A stretch of DNA of 64,000 nucleotides from JAFNAG01 sp963824985 (GTDB taxonomy: Bacteria > Acidobacteriota > UBA6911), in the NCBI GenBank assembly GCA_963824985.1, contig CAWGRQ010000036.1, positions 1 to 64,000 of the forward strand, written 5' to 3'. The notes beneath the pieces were generated by a model. The model did not search any database, was not told where the DNA came from, and saw nothing but the letters and a program-made list of their open reading frames with translations. This document shows, one piece after another, positions 1 through 10,600 of the stretch; positions within the stretch are counted from its first letter, which is position 1; every line of letters starts with the position of its first letter. The translations under genes were made by a program, and so were the position numbers.

Positions 1-963
1 AGCGGTAGGCGCTGAGCCAGACCGGAAGCAGAATGTGCTTGAAGGTGATCTTGTCGTAACTTGTCTTGACGGAGTCGATGCGCTGATGGTCTCCGCCGAT
101 GTCACGCCGGATGCCGGCGCGGATGCCGTCGTCCATGACCTTGCGTGCCAGTTCAAATCCCTGCGCCAGATCCACCTGGTAGCTTTCGGCCCGGAAGCCG
201 CTCAAAAACTCGTCGGCGTACGGAACCAGGTTGGGCAGGTCCCAGGGCTCAAGCCGGTCTGCAAATTGACGCGGAAGCGACTGGCTGGCCATGACCAGGA
301 CGTCATCAAAGCGGTTCCAGACGGTTCCGCTTGCGGAGTGCCAGCGGGTCCTTCGAACCTGGCGAGTGCGCGTTACCGTTCTGCCATTTTCGGTGGCCGT
401 ATACGATTCACTTTCCCAGTAGTCGTCGCCGCGTGCTCCGCGGTAAAAGCTGGTGGTGTCGGAGTCATAGGTCCAGTAGGGAACATAGACGCCCGCCAGT
501 TTCCCCTCCGACTGGGCATATTTTTTGAGTTCACCTGGTGCAAACCAGAGCCCCTGGATCCAGCGACCGAAATCTCCGGTTGCCTGGTTCTGGGTGATTT
601 GAAAGGGAAGAATGGCCTTTGGTTTCAGCAGGCGGGAGGCGTGGGAGGTGAGCACAAGATTAGCGCCGCAGAAGGGGCATTGAGTGGCCCGATCTCCGGC
701 GGCATCGTGGTTTCGGCGCCGCATTGATCGCATTTAACCCGCTGGTGCTCCTGGATCTCCTCTGCCGCGGACGCTTTGGCGAGATAGGCCTGGAAATCGA
801 GTTCCTCGATCTGCTCCTCTGATTGTGGAATTGCCGTTTCAGAGCGACAGTAGGGGCACCGGAGGGACGCGCTCCCCGGTGCATAATCGAGCTTGGCTCC
901 GCACTGCCGGCAGGGAAACTGCCGTTTGTCCGGGATGGGATGGGGCACAGGGCTGTCCGGCAT
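1..963 (-). CDS. Zinc-ribbon protein, frameshifted, C-terminus off the window
   Basis: Starts with ATG at 963, nine bases after the stop of the SPFH gene, so the two are probably co-transcribed. The N-terminus has two CxxC knuckles (CRQCG and CPYC), followed by a second pair beginning CDQCG. At about 685-691 the frame breaks. Adding one G in the G run of the coding strand restores EIGATQCPFCGANL, which completes the second ribbon, and the protein then stays open to the window edge with a Trp/Tyr-rich body. Proteins of this layout are sometimes labelled PriA-like or TFIIB-type zinc ribbon, but no helicase motif is visible. The function is unknown; the SPFH neighbour suggests a membrane-associated role. 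The open + strand frame over this stretch is a shadow. Confidence 0.7.
685..691 (-). other. Apparent frameshift, one base missing
   Basis: In the coding strand the text reads gagatcgggccactcaa. One extra G gives Glu-Ile-Gly-Ala-Thr-Gln-Cys and restores a CPFCG knuckle plus more than 220 codons of open frame to position 1. Confidence 0.75.
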
Positions 964-972
964 CGGGTGCGC

Positions 973-2078
973 TTACGCTTTTGGAGGCAGCGGCGGCGGC
1001 ACGGAGGCGATAATTTGCGCCAGGGCCGGCACCTGCCCGGCCGGAGTCCACTGGGCCATCCCTTGTGTCCATACCAGAGTTTGCGCGGTCAGGGATCCTG
1101 CGTTTGCCTGAGAGGCGAGCGTCGGCAGGTCGAAGGGACCGGTTCGTTGCCCTCCGGCCGCGATAAAATAGGTGGCTTCGCCGGGAATGGGGGGAGGCGC
1201 CGCAGCGAGGGGCGCCTGCTGCCCCGACATCGCCTGCGCAATCGGTGCGGCCATGGCGACACCCATGCCCAGCCCGGCGCCGGCCGCCGCAAGCCCTCCA
1301 GGATTCTTGGCGGCATCCGGAATCGAGTTGGCGATGTTGAACTGCGTGTAGGCGGACAGATTTCCCACAATCCCCATGCTGGTGCGCTTGTCGAGCGCTT
1401 CTTCGACGGCCGGGGGCAGCGAGATGTTTTCGACGAGAAGCTTGGTCAGTTCGAGACCATAGTTCTCGAATTCAGGTCCGATGCGATCGGTCAAAAATCT
1501 GCCGAGTTCGCTATAATTGGCGGCCATATCGAGCACCGGGATTTTGCTTTGTCCCGAGCATGTCGGCGAAGCGCGAGACGATCAGATCCCGCAACTGGTT
1601 GACGATCTCATCGACCGTAAAATGGCCGTCGGTACCGACAATTTGCGCGGATCAGCACCGCGGGATCCTTCACGCGGACCACGTAGGTGCCAAACGCGCG
1701 CAGCCGGATCGGGCCGAACTCTGGATCCCGCATCATGATGGGATTCATGGTGCCCCATTTGAGATCTGTGAACTGGCGCATGGAACAGAAATACACTTCC
1801 GCCATGAACGGACTGTTGAATCCGTATTTCCAGCCCTGCAGCGTGGAGAGGATCGGCAGGTTCTTGGTCTCCAGCGAGTACATCCCAGGCTGAAACACAT
1901 CCGCGAGCTGGCCCTCACTCACAAACACCGCCGCCTGGCCCTCGCGGACCGTGAGCTGCGCACCGTATTTGATCTGATTGTTGTAGCGTTCGAATCGATA
2001 CACCATGGTGTCGTTGGTGGTGTCGATCCACTGCACGATGTCGACGAATTCGCCGCGCACCTTATCCCAGAGACTCAT
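973..2078 (-). CDS. SPFH/Band-7 protein with C-terminal GYF_2 domain (YdjI-like), two apparent frameshifts
   Basis: Start ATG at 2078 (MSLWDKVRGEFVDI) has GGGAG about nine bases upstream. The first ~145 residues are an SPFH domain of the 'virion core protein' or YdjI type (VQWIDTTNDTMVYRFER, then FFVSEGQ-like strands and RAFGTYVVRVKDP). Two single-base breaks follow, at about 1643-1645 and 1548-1550. Removing one A of the coding strand at each joins IRAIVGTDGHFTVDEIV to MLGTSKIPVLDMAANY and gives 367 residues. The tail has a Gly/Ala-rich segment (GLAAAGAGLGMG) and a GYF_2 domain (YFIAAGGQRTGPFDL, LVWTQGMAQW), ending in a proline-rich stretch. YdjI-type proteins scaffold membrane stress assemblies in Bacillus. 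That role here is an inference. Confidence 0.8.
1548..1550 (-). other. Apparent frameshift, one extra A in coding strand
   Basis: The coding-strand text gggacaaagcaaaatcccg reads into the downstream frame (SKIPVLDMAANYSEL) if one A is removed. It lies within the SPFH-GYF_2 gene. Confidence 0.7.
1643..1645 (-). other. Apparent frameshift, one extra A in coding strand
   Basis: Coding-strand cgcgcaaattgtcggt becomes Arg-Ala-Ile-Val-Gly when one A is dropped, continuing into TDGHFTVDEIVNQLRDL. As given, the frame ends about ten codons later. Confidence 0.7.
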
Positions 2079-2225
2079 CGGTTTTACTCCCAGCAGGGTT
2101 TCATCCCGGCGGCTTCGCCCGCCCGCGTTACGCACAAAAGAATAAGGAACCAATCGTCCGAAGAGCAAGCACAAAACGCGTTATTATCAGGATGGCGTGC
2201 ACAATCGGCGAGTGTTACCATGCAG

Positions 2226-4013
2226 CTAAATCTGCAAGCCGATAGAACGCATCAGCTCGATGGCGTTGCTCCGGCGCACGACGCCCGGGCGCAGCCGGTA
2301 ATCAAACGCCAGTTTCCCTTCCGCGATAAAATCTTCAAAGTGGACATTGTCGGCATGCGGCGCCAGAACTTCGGCGATGCCGGCCAAAGCGAGATCGTGC
2401 GTCGTCAAGAGGCCGATGGCGCCACGTCGAACCAGGTCCCGAACCAGCGCTTCGGCCCCGATGCTGCGATCATGTGAGTTGGTGCCGTGCAGCAATTCAT
2501 CCAGAAGGAAAAGCAGGGGCAGCGGCCCCTGGGTGATGTCGACGAGCTGGCGCAAGCGCAGGATCTCGGCATAAAAGCGGGAAGTTCCCGCCTGCAGGGA
2601 GTCCCGGCGCTGGATTGAGGCGCCCACCGCAAGAGGCGACAATCGCAGCCGCCGCGCCCGCACCGGAGCGCCGGCCAGGGCCAGGACGGCATTTGTCCCG
2701 ATAGTGCGCAAAAGCGTGCTTTTGCCCGACATGTTGGATCCGCTTACCACGAGAACGCGAAGATCGTGATCAAGACGGACATCGTTCCTGACGCAGATGC
2801 TTTCGGAAAGGAGCGGGTGGCCAAGGCCTTCCGCGTCGAAACAGGGGCCGGACGGATCCAATTCGGGGAAAGGGTCTTCGGGATGCTCATAGGCATGCCG
2901 GCCCAGAGAACACAGGGCTTCCATTCCGCCGATGACTTCGAGCCAACGCGCGACCGCATGGCCCGACTTCTTACGCCAGGATTCTATTGCGAAGGCCATC
3001 TGGATGTTCCACAACAGCAGAGCCGCCAACGGGGCGAACAACTGCTGCTGTAGCGCCAGGATCCTGTTTAACCGCGTGATCTGTTTCGAGGGGGGGAGCC
3101 CTTCAACATCGAGTGTTTTGCGCAATTGCACGAGCCAGGGGGTTGCAAAACGCTCCTGCTCCAGCCGGCGGAGCAGTTGTGAAAGCAGCGCCAGGTCTTG
3201 GGCAGGATGCTCGACGGCGGCAAGAACTGCACCAACCCTCCGGCGCAGGCAATAGGCAAGCACCGCCTCCGCCAGGATCGAAAGGAGAAACGCCAGACGG
3301 GCGCGATCCCAGCCGAGCCAGAGTATCAGGGTCAGAGTCGCGCTCCAGGCAAGGAGAGCCGCGAGGATCCGGATCCATGGGGGTCCAAGCCCGGGGGGCG
3401 CAGCGCTCCAGGCGGCCAGGGCTTTCGGATCAACGCCCGTCAGCACGTCCTCACCGAAGGCGGCAAGGTCTTCCCGAAGGTCCAGGCGTTTGCTTAATTC
3501 CGCGATGGCCTCCTGCCGGGCGCGAACCTGCTCGAGCGAGGCCGGGGAGGCCAGCCAGGAGGCAAGCGTTTCTTCGCCGGCCCGTGTGCGCGCCGCGCAT
3601 AACAACTCGTAGAGAGAACCCTTTCCAAAAAGATCAAGATCCTCGACATAGGCATGAGCCTGGTCAACGAAGCGTTCCCCGGATACGCCGGACCCGGCCC
3701 ATTGATGGTCGAGTCTGGCAATGCCCCGGCTGTAAAATGCAACCGCCCGCTCCAGACGGCGCCGCTTCCGGCGCACGCGCTCATGTGCGGTCAGCAGGGC
3801 GAGGAATGCCAGTGCGGGAAGCATCAGCCACCATGCGGAAAGGAGGGCGGAGTGAAACGCGAGCCAGGCGATCAGACCGGCGGCCACAAGCACAATCAGG
3901 CGCAGTGCTGCGATGCGGACATCGATCTGCTCCTGACGGGCTGAGGCCCGGCGGCGCATGTCGAGGCGACGTTCATATTCCGCGCGCGGATCTACAACGC
4001 TTTGGTCTGGCAT
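2226..4013 (-). CDS. Membrane-anchored MutS-like ATPase
   Basis: 595 residues. The C-terminal third is a MutS domain V ATPase: Walker A GSNMSGKST at ~425-433, a conserved Arg-rich segment with SLQAGTSRFYAEI, Walker B LLFLLDE at ~500-506 followed by LLHGTNS, and the TTHD switch at ~537-540. The N-terminal part lacks the mismatch-binding domain. It carries a hydrophobic pair at ~37-75 and another at ~214-250, so the ATPase is probably tethered to the membrane. This matches the widespread 'MutS-related, DNA mismatch repair protein MutS domain V' membrane family of Bacteroidetes and Acidobacteria, which is not a canonical repair enzyme. The substrate is unknown. The next gene on this strand starts 148 bases downstream. 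Confidence 0.85.
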   Translation of the reverse strand: MPDQSVVDPRAEYERRLDMRRRASARQEQIDVRIAALRLIVLVAAGLIAWLAFHSALLSAWWLMLPALAFLALLTAHERVRRKRRRLERAVAFYSRGIARLDHQWAGSGVSGERFVDQAHAYVEDLDLFGKGSLYELLCAARTRAGEETLASWLASPASLEQVRARQEAIAELSKRLDLREDLAAFGEDVLTGVDPKALAAWSAAPPGLGPPWIRILAALLAWSATLTLILWLGWDRARLAFLLSILAEAVLAYCLRRRVGAVLAAVEHPAQDLALLSQLLRRLEQERFATPWLVQLRKTLDVEGLPPSKQITRLNRILALQQQLFAPLAALLLWNIQMAFAIESWRKKSGHAVARWLEVIGGMEALCSLGRHAYEHPEDPFPELDPSGPCFDAEGLGHPLLSESICVRNDVRLDHDLRVLVVSGSNMSGKSTLLRTIGTNAVLALAGAPVRARRLRLSPLAVGASIQRRDSLQAGTSRFYAEILRLRQLVDITQGPLPLLFLLDELLHGTNSHDRSIGAEALVRDLVRRGAIGLLTTHDLALAGIAEVLAPHADNVHFEDFIAEGKLAFDYRLRPGVVRRSNAIELMRSIGLQI

Positions 4014-4095
4014 AGGTTTTCGGTCTTTTACCCTCGCAGCCGGAAACCGCGAAGGTCGTAATCCGCCGTCGGCTGAATGCGACGATGCCTTTGTA

Positions 4096-5076
4096 CTACA
4101 ATGCCCTCTGGATTACCAGGAGCGACAAGTCATCTCCGGCGGGGGCTCCCGCTCGGAATTCTGCGGCCCGCGATACAAAAGACCGAACCCTCTGCTGAGG
4201 GGAGAGTCCCGGAAGTCCTTCCGTCAAATCCGAAAGGGCCTGGATGCCGAGTTCCGCTCCGGCGGGGTTGCAGGTCTCCGGAATGCCGTCGGTAAAGAGC
4301 ACAAGCTGATCCCCCGAATCTAATCTCATGCGCTCAACCGAGAACTCCTCGCTGCAAAACAGGCCGAGCGGCAGGCCTGTTGACTCAATTCTCCGCACGG
4401 ATGCACCAGATACCAGGAATGGGGGCAGATGTCCGGCATTGCAAAGTTCCACATCGCCGTCCGGCAAAGCGCGACCGCACACCAGGGTCGCGAAGTGGCT
4501 GGCCAAAGTGCTCTCGCAGAAGACGCGGCTCGCCCTTTCGACCATTTGGATAAGCGGCAGACGTACCGGGATCAGAGTCCGGAACATCGCATGCAGATGC
4601 GCCATCAGCATCGAAGCGGCGACCCCTTTTCCCGAAACATCACCGAGCATGAAATACAGGTCGCCGCCTTCGGTGGCGACCAGGTCGCAATAGTCGCCGC
4701 TGACCGGCCCCGCGGCTTCATAATGGTATGCAGCCAGCCAGCCGGGATGTCCTTGCATAGGTTTGGGGAGCAGTGCCGACTGGATATTTGCCGCCAGTTC
4801 CAGATCCTGCTGGAGTGCGTCCTGCTGCAAGGGTGTGAGGTGATCGAGACAAAATCGAGTCAGGGGATCCGCCGCCAGTCTGTCGCTTTCAATCGGCTCA
4901 TGACAGCTTTCGCACAAGCCGAAGGTTCCGGTGCTTACGCGCGATAGGGCCGCTTCCACTTCCCGCAGCAACCCTGCGAGGTAGATGCGGTCCGGGGAGA
5001 TGGCTATCGCGCGTTCGAGTTTCTCTCTGCGAGCCCCCAGCTGGGTGCGAATCACTGAGTCGAAATGTGTCGCCAT
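4096..5076 (-). CDS. SpoIIE-type PP2C phosphatase with N-terminal DksA/TraR-like zinc finger
   Basis: I chose ATG at 5076 because AGGAG lies seven bases upstream; an in-frame GTG at 5091 overlaps that site. The first ~90 residues resemble the DksA/TraR family: a helical segment, then a finger with Cys55, Cys58, Cys76 and His79 (FGLCESCHEP, FCLDHL). From ~95 the protein is a PP2C_SIIE phosphatase: LELAANIQSALLPKP, the metal-binding Asp in SGDYCDL (~127), GDVSGKGVAASMLMA (~145) and a C-terminal TDGIPE plus GDDLSLLVIQ. Such phosphatases usually act on phosphorylated anti-sigma-factor antagonists. The fusion to a DksA-like finger hints at a link to transcription, which is an inference. No transmembrane segment is seen. 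Confidence 0.85.
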   Translation of the reverse strand: MATHFDSVIRTQLGARREKLERAIAISPDRIYLAGLLREVEAALSRVSTGTFGLCESCHEPIESDRLAADPLTRFCLDHLTPLQQDALQQDLELAANIQSALLPKPMQGHPGWLAAYHYEAAGPVSGDYCDLVATEGGDLYFMLGDVSGKGVAASMLMAHLHAMFRTLIPVRLPLIQMVERASRVFCESTLASHFATLVCGRALPDGDVELCNAGHLPPFLVSGASVRRIESTGLPLGLFCSEEFSVERMRLDSGDQLVLFTDGIPETCNPAGAELGIQALSDLTEGLPGLSPQQRVRSFVSRAAEFRAGAPAGDDLSLLVIQRAL

Positions 5077-5431
5077 GGCCTGCTCCTGCACCGAAGGAAT
5101 TGAGTGCCCTCACTCAGAAAAATTTAGGTGTAATCGAGGCATTAGGTCAAGTGCCAAAAGGAGCCGATACCAGGAATTCTGGGAATCTCGAATCACCGGA
5201 GAGAACAAATCGAGATGCTGGCGGGCGTATATGAAGGTGATTTCAGGTCCCGGCAAGGCTGCCTCAGACTGCGGTTGGATGCTTTGTTTGCTTGACTTAG
5301 GGCGTTTCCTGACGCACGATGTAGCGATGGAGAGGCCTGCCTTGCCGGACTGGGCTTCCCGGCGCGATCCGGGCGGAGCGCGCGGTCTGTCCGCCTGTCG
5401 ATCATTATGTAACCAATTTCATGAGGAATAA
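5077..5431. other. Intergenic region between divergent genes
   Basis: About 355 bases between the PP2C gene (-) and the RRM gene (+). It presumably holds both promoters. I see no convincing -35/-10 pair, structured RNA or short ORF with a ribosome binding site. Confidence 0.5.
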
Positions 5432-5953
5432 ATGTCCGTCCGTTTGTTTGTAGGAAACCTTCCATTTGATGTAACTGAGGCTGAACTGAGGGAGCTCTTT
5501 GCCCCTGTGGGTTCCTTGTCATACGTTTTTCTTCCGGTCGACCGGGAGAGCGGTAAGAGACGCGGCTTTGCCTTTGTCGAATTCGCCGATGCGGCCCAGG
5601 CGGCCGAGGCCTTGCGGCGGTTTAATGAGCAGCAGTTCAAAGGCAGGCCGTTGGCGCTGAGCGAGGCACGTGCCAGAGAAGCCCGTCCTGCCGGCGCTCC
5701 CGTGCGACCCCGAACGCCTCGCTTGCCCGATGCGTTCGATCCCCCATCTTCCTTGAATGATTCAGGTGCGCGCAGAGAACGCCGGGGACGCGATGACTCC
5801 CGGCGGCATGCAAAGCCAGGGGCCCGGAATTCTCGATCTGATACGGCCGGCAAGAAGGGGCCGCGTCGCGAGCGAATCGGGGGGCGAGTATTCGGACTCG
5901 ATGTTGACGATATCGAAGAGACCGAGGATTTCGACGACGAAGTGGAAGGGTAG
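5432..5953 (+). CDS. Single-RRM RNA-binding protein with basic linker and acidic tail
   Basis: ATG at 5432 follows GAGGAATAA, a good ribosome binding site. Residues 1-80 form one RNA recognition motif, with RNP2 LFVGNL at 5-10 and RNP1 RRGFAFVEF at 43-51; the aromatic residues that stack on RNA are present. The rest (~90 residues) is disordered: an Arg/Pro-rich stretch, then an Arg/Ser/Asp-rich stretch, then a strongly acidic end (DVDDIEETEDFDDEVEG). Bacterial single-RRM proteins of this type (Rbp-like, as in cyanobacteria) bind RNA in the cytoplasm and are often cold- or stress-responsive. No target can be named. The leader is probably short. Confidence 0.85.
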   Translation: MSVRLFVGNLPFDVTEAELRELFAPVGSLSYVFLPVDRESGKRRGFAFVEFADAAQAAEALRRFNEQQFKGRPLALSEARAREARPAGAPVRPRTPRLPDAFDPPSSLNDSGARRERRGRDDSRRHAKPGARNSRSDTAGKKGPRRERIGGRVFGLDVDDIEETEDFDDEVEG

Positions 5954-6066
5954 CCCCGGCAGAAGAGTCACACGGCGCCGATCGTGACCGTGAAAGGGGC
6001 CAGCAGCAAAGCCCGGGGCGTGAGCCCTGGGAACAAGGGCAGTGGTGTATATAGCCCTGAATGCAC

Positions 6067-7503
6067 TCAGAGCTCCAGCACCGCAGCACGTATATCCTCC
6101 AGTGCAGCCCGCATACGATCCATATGGGTGCGGAACGAGAGTACGCAGATCCTGAGGACAAAAGCGCCGTTGAGGGTGGTTGCGGTCAGGAAGATCCGCT
6201 GCCGCGCATTGATTCCATGCAGCAGCCGGCGGTTGAGATTGTTCAGCTCATCAGACTCAAGACCGGCCCGCACCAGCCTGAATGCGACCAGGGAAAGCTG
6301 GGGCGCGGCAACGATCTCCATGTCTGGGATTTCTTTCAGCTCTTCGGTGGCCCAGGAGGCCAGGTCGAGTTTCTCGTCGAGATTGCGGCGGAAGGCGCCG
6401 GCGCCATGCATGGTAAACGGCAGCCAGACGCGCAAACCCCGGAAATCTCTGGATAGTTCGGGGGAATAGGCGCAGAAATCGACAAGATCGGGATCATCCT
6501 GCATCGGGGGCATGTAATCGGCATTCACCGCGTGGGCCCGCCGCAGCGCCTCGCCGGCTCGCACCAGCAGAGATCCGGTGCCATAGGGAAGGAACAGGGC
6601 CTTGTGAGGATCCAGGGTGACTGAATCGGCCCGGTCAATGCCCCGCATCGCTGCCCGGCCGCGGTCGGTAAGCATGAAGAAGCCACCATAGGCTGCATCA
6701 ACATGCAACCATAGTTTTTCCTCCTCGGCTACGTCCGCCAGGGCCTGGAGATCATCCACGGCACCCGTATTGGTCGTCCCGGCGCTGGCGACGAGCAGGA
6801 ACGGGGTGCCTCCTTCCCGGCGGTCGGCAACGATTTGCTTCTTCAGGGCGGAGATCCGAATCCGGTAATCCATGTCCACCGGCACGGCGCGCACGTTTTG
6901 TGCCGGAAATCCGGCCAGCAAAGCGGCCTTGACTACCGAGTGATGGACCTGGTCGGAAGCATACAGGATCCCGGAGAGGAAATTATCGGGGAGTCGGCTT
7001 CTCCGGGCCGTGACCAGCGCCGTGAAATTGGCCATCGAGCCGCCCGTGGTCAAGATGCCGCGCGCAGTGTGCGGATACCCGACCATGTCGGCAAACCAGC
7101 GGAGAACATTCGACTCGATCTGGGCCAGAGCGGGAGCTGCCGCCCACACTCCCACGTAGCGATTGACGGAGTTGGCGATCAGGTCGGCCACCGCGGCGTG
7201 GAAAAGCCCGCCCCCAGGTATATAGGCCAGGTACCCGGGGGATGCCGTGTTGTAGGAGACCGGCACCAGACGATGAAACAGCAGATCCAGGATCTCTGAA
7301 AACGGCCGGCTCGATTCCGGCATTCCCTCCACCAGGGATCGCGCCAGGATTTCCCCGCCTTCGACATCGGACACGGACTGGATCGGAAGGGACTGGATGT
7401 GCTCTATGATCCTCTCCATGGCTTGGTTTACCAGGGTTCGCATATCCTCCGGGGATAGCTCTAACTCCTTGACGTCTTGAGGTGTTTGATTACCTTTTAT
7501 CAT
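6067..7503 (-). CDS. PLP-dependent group II decarboxylase (aromatic amino acid / glutamate decarboxylase family)
   Basis: 478 residues, usual length for the family. PLP-site motifs are present: TGGSMANFTALV, the His of SDQVHHSVVKAA that stacks on the cofactor, HVDAAYGG containing the Asp that contacts the pyridine nitrogen, and the Schiff-base Lys in LDPHKALFLPYG. The C-terminal part (RGLRVWLPFTMHG) also fits this family. It should convert an L-amino acid, perhaps tyrosine, tryptophan, DOPA or another aromatic acid, to the amine plus CO2 in the cytoplasm. Substrate cannot be fixed from sequence. It appears to be a single-gene unit; the flanking genes are unrelated. Confidence 0.9.
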   Translation of the reverse strand: MIKGNQTPQDVKELELSPEDMRTLVNQAMERIIEHIQSLPIQSVSDVEGGEILARSLVEGMPESSRPFSEILDLLFHRLVPVSYNTASPGYLAYIPGGGLFHAAVADLIANSVNRYVGVWAAAPALAQIESNVLRWFADMVGYPHTARGILTTGGSMANFTALVTARRSRLPDNFLSGILYASDQVHHSVVKAALLAGFPAQNVRAVPVDMDYRIRISALKKQIVADRREGGTPFLLVASAGTTNTGAVDDLQALADVAEEEKLWLHVDAAYGGFFMLTDRGRAAMRGIDRADSVTLDPHKALFLPYGTGSLLVRAGEALRRAHAVNADYMPPMQDDPDLVDFCAYSPELSRDFRGLRVWLPFTMHGAGAFRRNLDEKLDLASWATEELKEIPDMEIVAAPQLSLVAFRLVRAGLESDELNNLNRRLLHGINARQRIFLTATTLNGAFVLRICVLSFRTHMDRMRAALEDIRAAVLEL

Positions 7504-7649
7504 TGCGCTTCCTACAGGATCTCCCTGCCCGTGTGGAATCGGGCCGGGAGAGGATACTATAAAAATTCCTGCCGGTTGCCAGGAGACTGTCGCCTGCGCG
7601 GCTCGCCCCTAAGCTCCACCTCCGGTCGCAGGGTAAGGAGAGCTGGATG

Positions 7650-10600
7650 TCATCGCTGGATGGGCTGGGCCGGGACCGCAGCCAGAAACTCGAGGCTTGC
7701 GGCTTCCCCAAATAGCTCAAACGCGATGATCGGCCCGCCGGTCGTCCGCAGACGGATGTACCCGCGGATCTGCCGGTTAAAGGCGGGCACGAGATACGGG
7801 AGAGTCGTGGAGACCCGCTTCCCGCTCGCCAACGCGATGGTTTGCGTGCCGGTTGGTTGCGCATGCTCAGAGTAGACGTCCAGCGTTACGGTGACGTCGT
7901 TGGCGTTGGGATTATACATGGCAATCCCCGTGAAGTAGGCCTTACCGGTTTCCTGGCTCCCCTCCGCCACCTGTGCCAGGACCATTTCCGATGCGGGAGT
8001 GCCGTCCAGGGGAAGCCCTGCCAGGAAACGGCCTCCCGACGGATCTCCGAAAACTACATCGCCGATAATTCCCGGACCATCTGCCGTGATGACCAGAGTC
8101 CCTTCGACGAGGGCTGAGGCCAGGTTGGCGCCCGGCAGATTGAATATCGACTCGCCGCGCTGCAGCAGCTGCACCCCGGGGTCGATCCAGGTCTGAATCG
8201 GGCTTGCGGCCGGAGTGCCGTCGTTGGCGATCAGCTCGATCTTCAAGTACCGGCGCTCGCTGGATGTATTAATCAGATTGAGGGTCGTAAAATAACGGAT
8301 CGTGCCGTTCGGGCCGGAAGCAAACTGTGCAGAATATAGCGTCGTCGCGGCAGAATGTGCCTGGGCCGGGAGGGAATAAATGGTCGAAGTGCCGCCAAAC
8401 GACTCGTACCCGATAACTCCCACATCGCTGGTAAGAACGACATACCCGGAAAAGTCCGGAGGGGTGCCGGAGAACAGGCTCTCCAGATTATCGGCGAGAC
8501 GGCCATGGGGGTTGATCACCCGATCCAGGCGTGGAACCTGCGACGTGCCGTCGGGCTTCATCAGGGTGAGGGATACCCGTGCGGCAGAGTCATTCGGGTT
8601 CACCACCTCGATTCTGTTCCCAAAGCCCTGCGCCCTCGTAAAGCAGAGCCATGTGGAGGTTCGGTTGCCGGCGACGGCCCCGTCAAGATAAGTTTCGGCT
8701 CCGTCCCCTTCGAGGAAGAATCCGGTCACCTGGCTGCTGCTCGATTCGGCCAGGATCCAGCCGTCGCGCGCCGGGCCATCGGGTGACAAGGCATGGATCT
8801 GATCCCCAGTCATGGCAATTTGAGCTCCGGGGGGAATTGTGATTATTCTGGGATTGATGACCGTCGACGGCGCCAGAGACAGGTTGCCGTTGTTGTCAAA
8901 ATACCGGAACAGGATGTCGGCAGGCGCCGACCCCCAGTTGGCCAATGCGAGTCCGGTATAACGCGTGGCATCGGCCTCGTAGGCCGGGAAGTAGATCCTG
9001 GAGGGCGTGGTGCCTGCAGAACTCTGGGGTGTCGTCACGACCCATGCCTGGCCCCTGGTTATCTGGTTGAAATAGGGGACGAAGGCATCATGGTAGCTCT
9101 GCAGCTTGGCAATCTGATCGTCGACTTGCTGGCCGGCCCGGGTTACCAGGACAAAGGCGATCCGATGGACCTTCTGCGACTGGAAAGCCGACGGCGCGCG
9201 CTCGCCGTTGGCGGCGACTATATCATTAACCGTGAAATCCCAGCGAGTGCCGCCAAAACTCGTCGCAGTGCGCGATGGGAGGCTGTCCGAAGTCCGCAAA
9301 GTGCCGGTGGGATTTTTCACGTAAAACATCGGCGGGACGTCGGAGGCATTTTCGAAACCCATCAGATAGAGGTCGAGGTCGCTGAATCGATTGGTTGCGT
9401 CCATGGTGGTGAATCTCTGAGATCCGAGGGTGGGGCCATTATCGCGAATCTGGTTCCCCTCCATGAGGGAAGCGTCGGCATTGAAGAAGAAACTCCAGTG
9501 CGCCTGGTCCGCCTGATGCAGCAGGGACATTGTGCTGAAGCCCCCTTCGCGCAAAAACGGGAAGGCCAGCCATCGATGCGCCACCTCATGGGCGATGACC
9601 TGGAGTCCGTTGTAGGTGCGCAAGACATTGTCTTCAGGATTGGCGGCGAAGTTACCCAGACTCCCCATCATCACGAAGCTCTTCAGCCGGCCTCCGCTTC
9701 CATAATCCGACGAATCATCCATCGGTTCGAGCCCGAGCCCCTGGACGTCGTTGCTGACGTTCAGCTCGTACGCGAACGCAGTCCCGGACAAGCTGAAGGG
9801 AAACGCGAGGAACACTACGAGCTGATCGAATTCATCGGGGTGGTTCTGATAAAATTTCCGGGCGATCGCTGTTTCCGACAACTGTGTGTAGGGGGTAAAT
9901 ACCTCGGTCATGGTGCCTGCGAAGGTGTCTGCGGGCAAACCGGTGTAAAAATCGACTGCGGAAATCGCATCAAGATCATTGCCCGGAGAGATTCCGACTA
10001 TAGCCTCGGGCGTATCAACCCGGGATCCATACACAAACTCCAGATTGCCGTTGTCGAACAGCTTCACGCTGAAGCTGTTGTTCTGGGCGGTGCCAAACGC
10101 CGGCACATCCTGCCAGACAAACATGATCCCATCGGTGTCGCGGCGGTAGAACATCGATCCCGCGGCCGGATCCAGATCGCTGAAAAAGGGGCCGATGCGC
10201 GGCGGGCCCCAGGCGAATCGTCCCAGATCGCGCGCCGTGCTGGCAATGTCCGGCGATCCGAACGTGAGATTGCCGTCGGAATTCAAATAGACGGAATCGT
10301 AGCTGCGGCCGTAAAACGTAAAGGAGGGATTCAGGGGGAACGCCCTGGAATCATCGTCGGTAAGTGATACCTGAGTCCCGCTGCCCGGGTTGAAGACGGC
10401 CGATTGGACCGTCATCCGATAACCGTTAGCGCCGGACACGAAAAGTATCGACCGGTTCCGCAGATCGAACAGATTGACCGCGGAAGTCAGCGTGCCGTCA
10501 TCCTCCATGATCGCGAGATTACCGGCGTCGGGCCGCAGTGCGCGGGCCTCGGCCTGAAGCATCAATGATCCGCGCTCGGGCCGGAGGCGCATCAGGCTGT

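Noticed and set aside
35..727. 230-codon + strand frame at the left edge
   Set aside because: The reverse strand encodes the zinc-ribbon protein once the frameshift is repaired.
8793..10367. 524-codon + strand open frame opposite the secreted HExxH gene
   Set aside because: It is antisense to a gene with signal peptide and domains; long shadow frames are common at this GC content.
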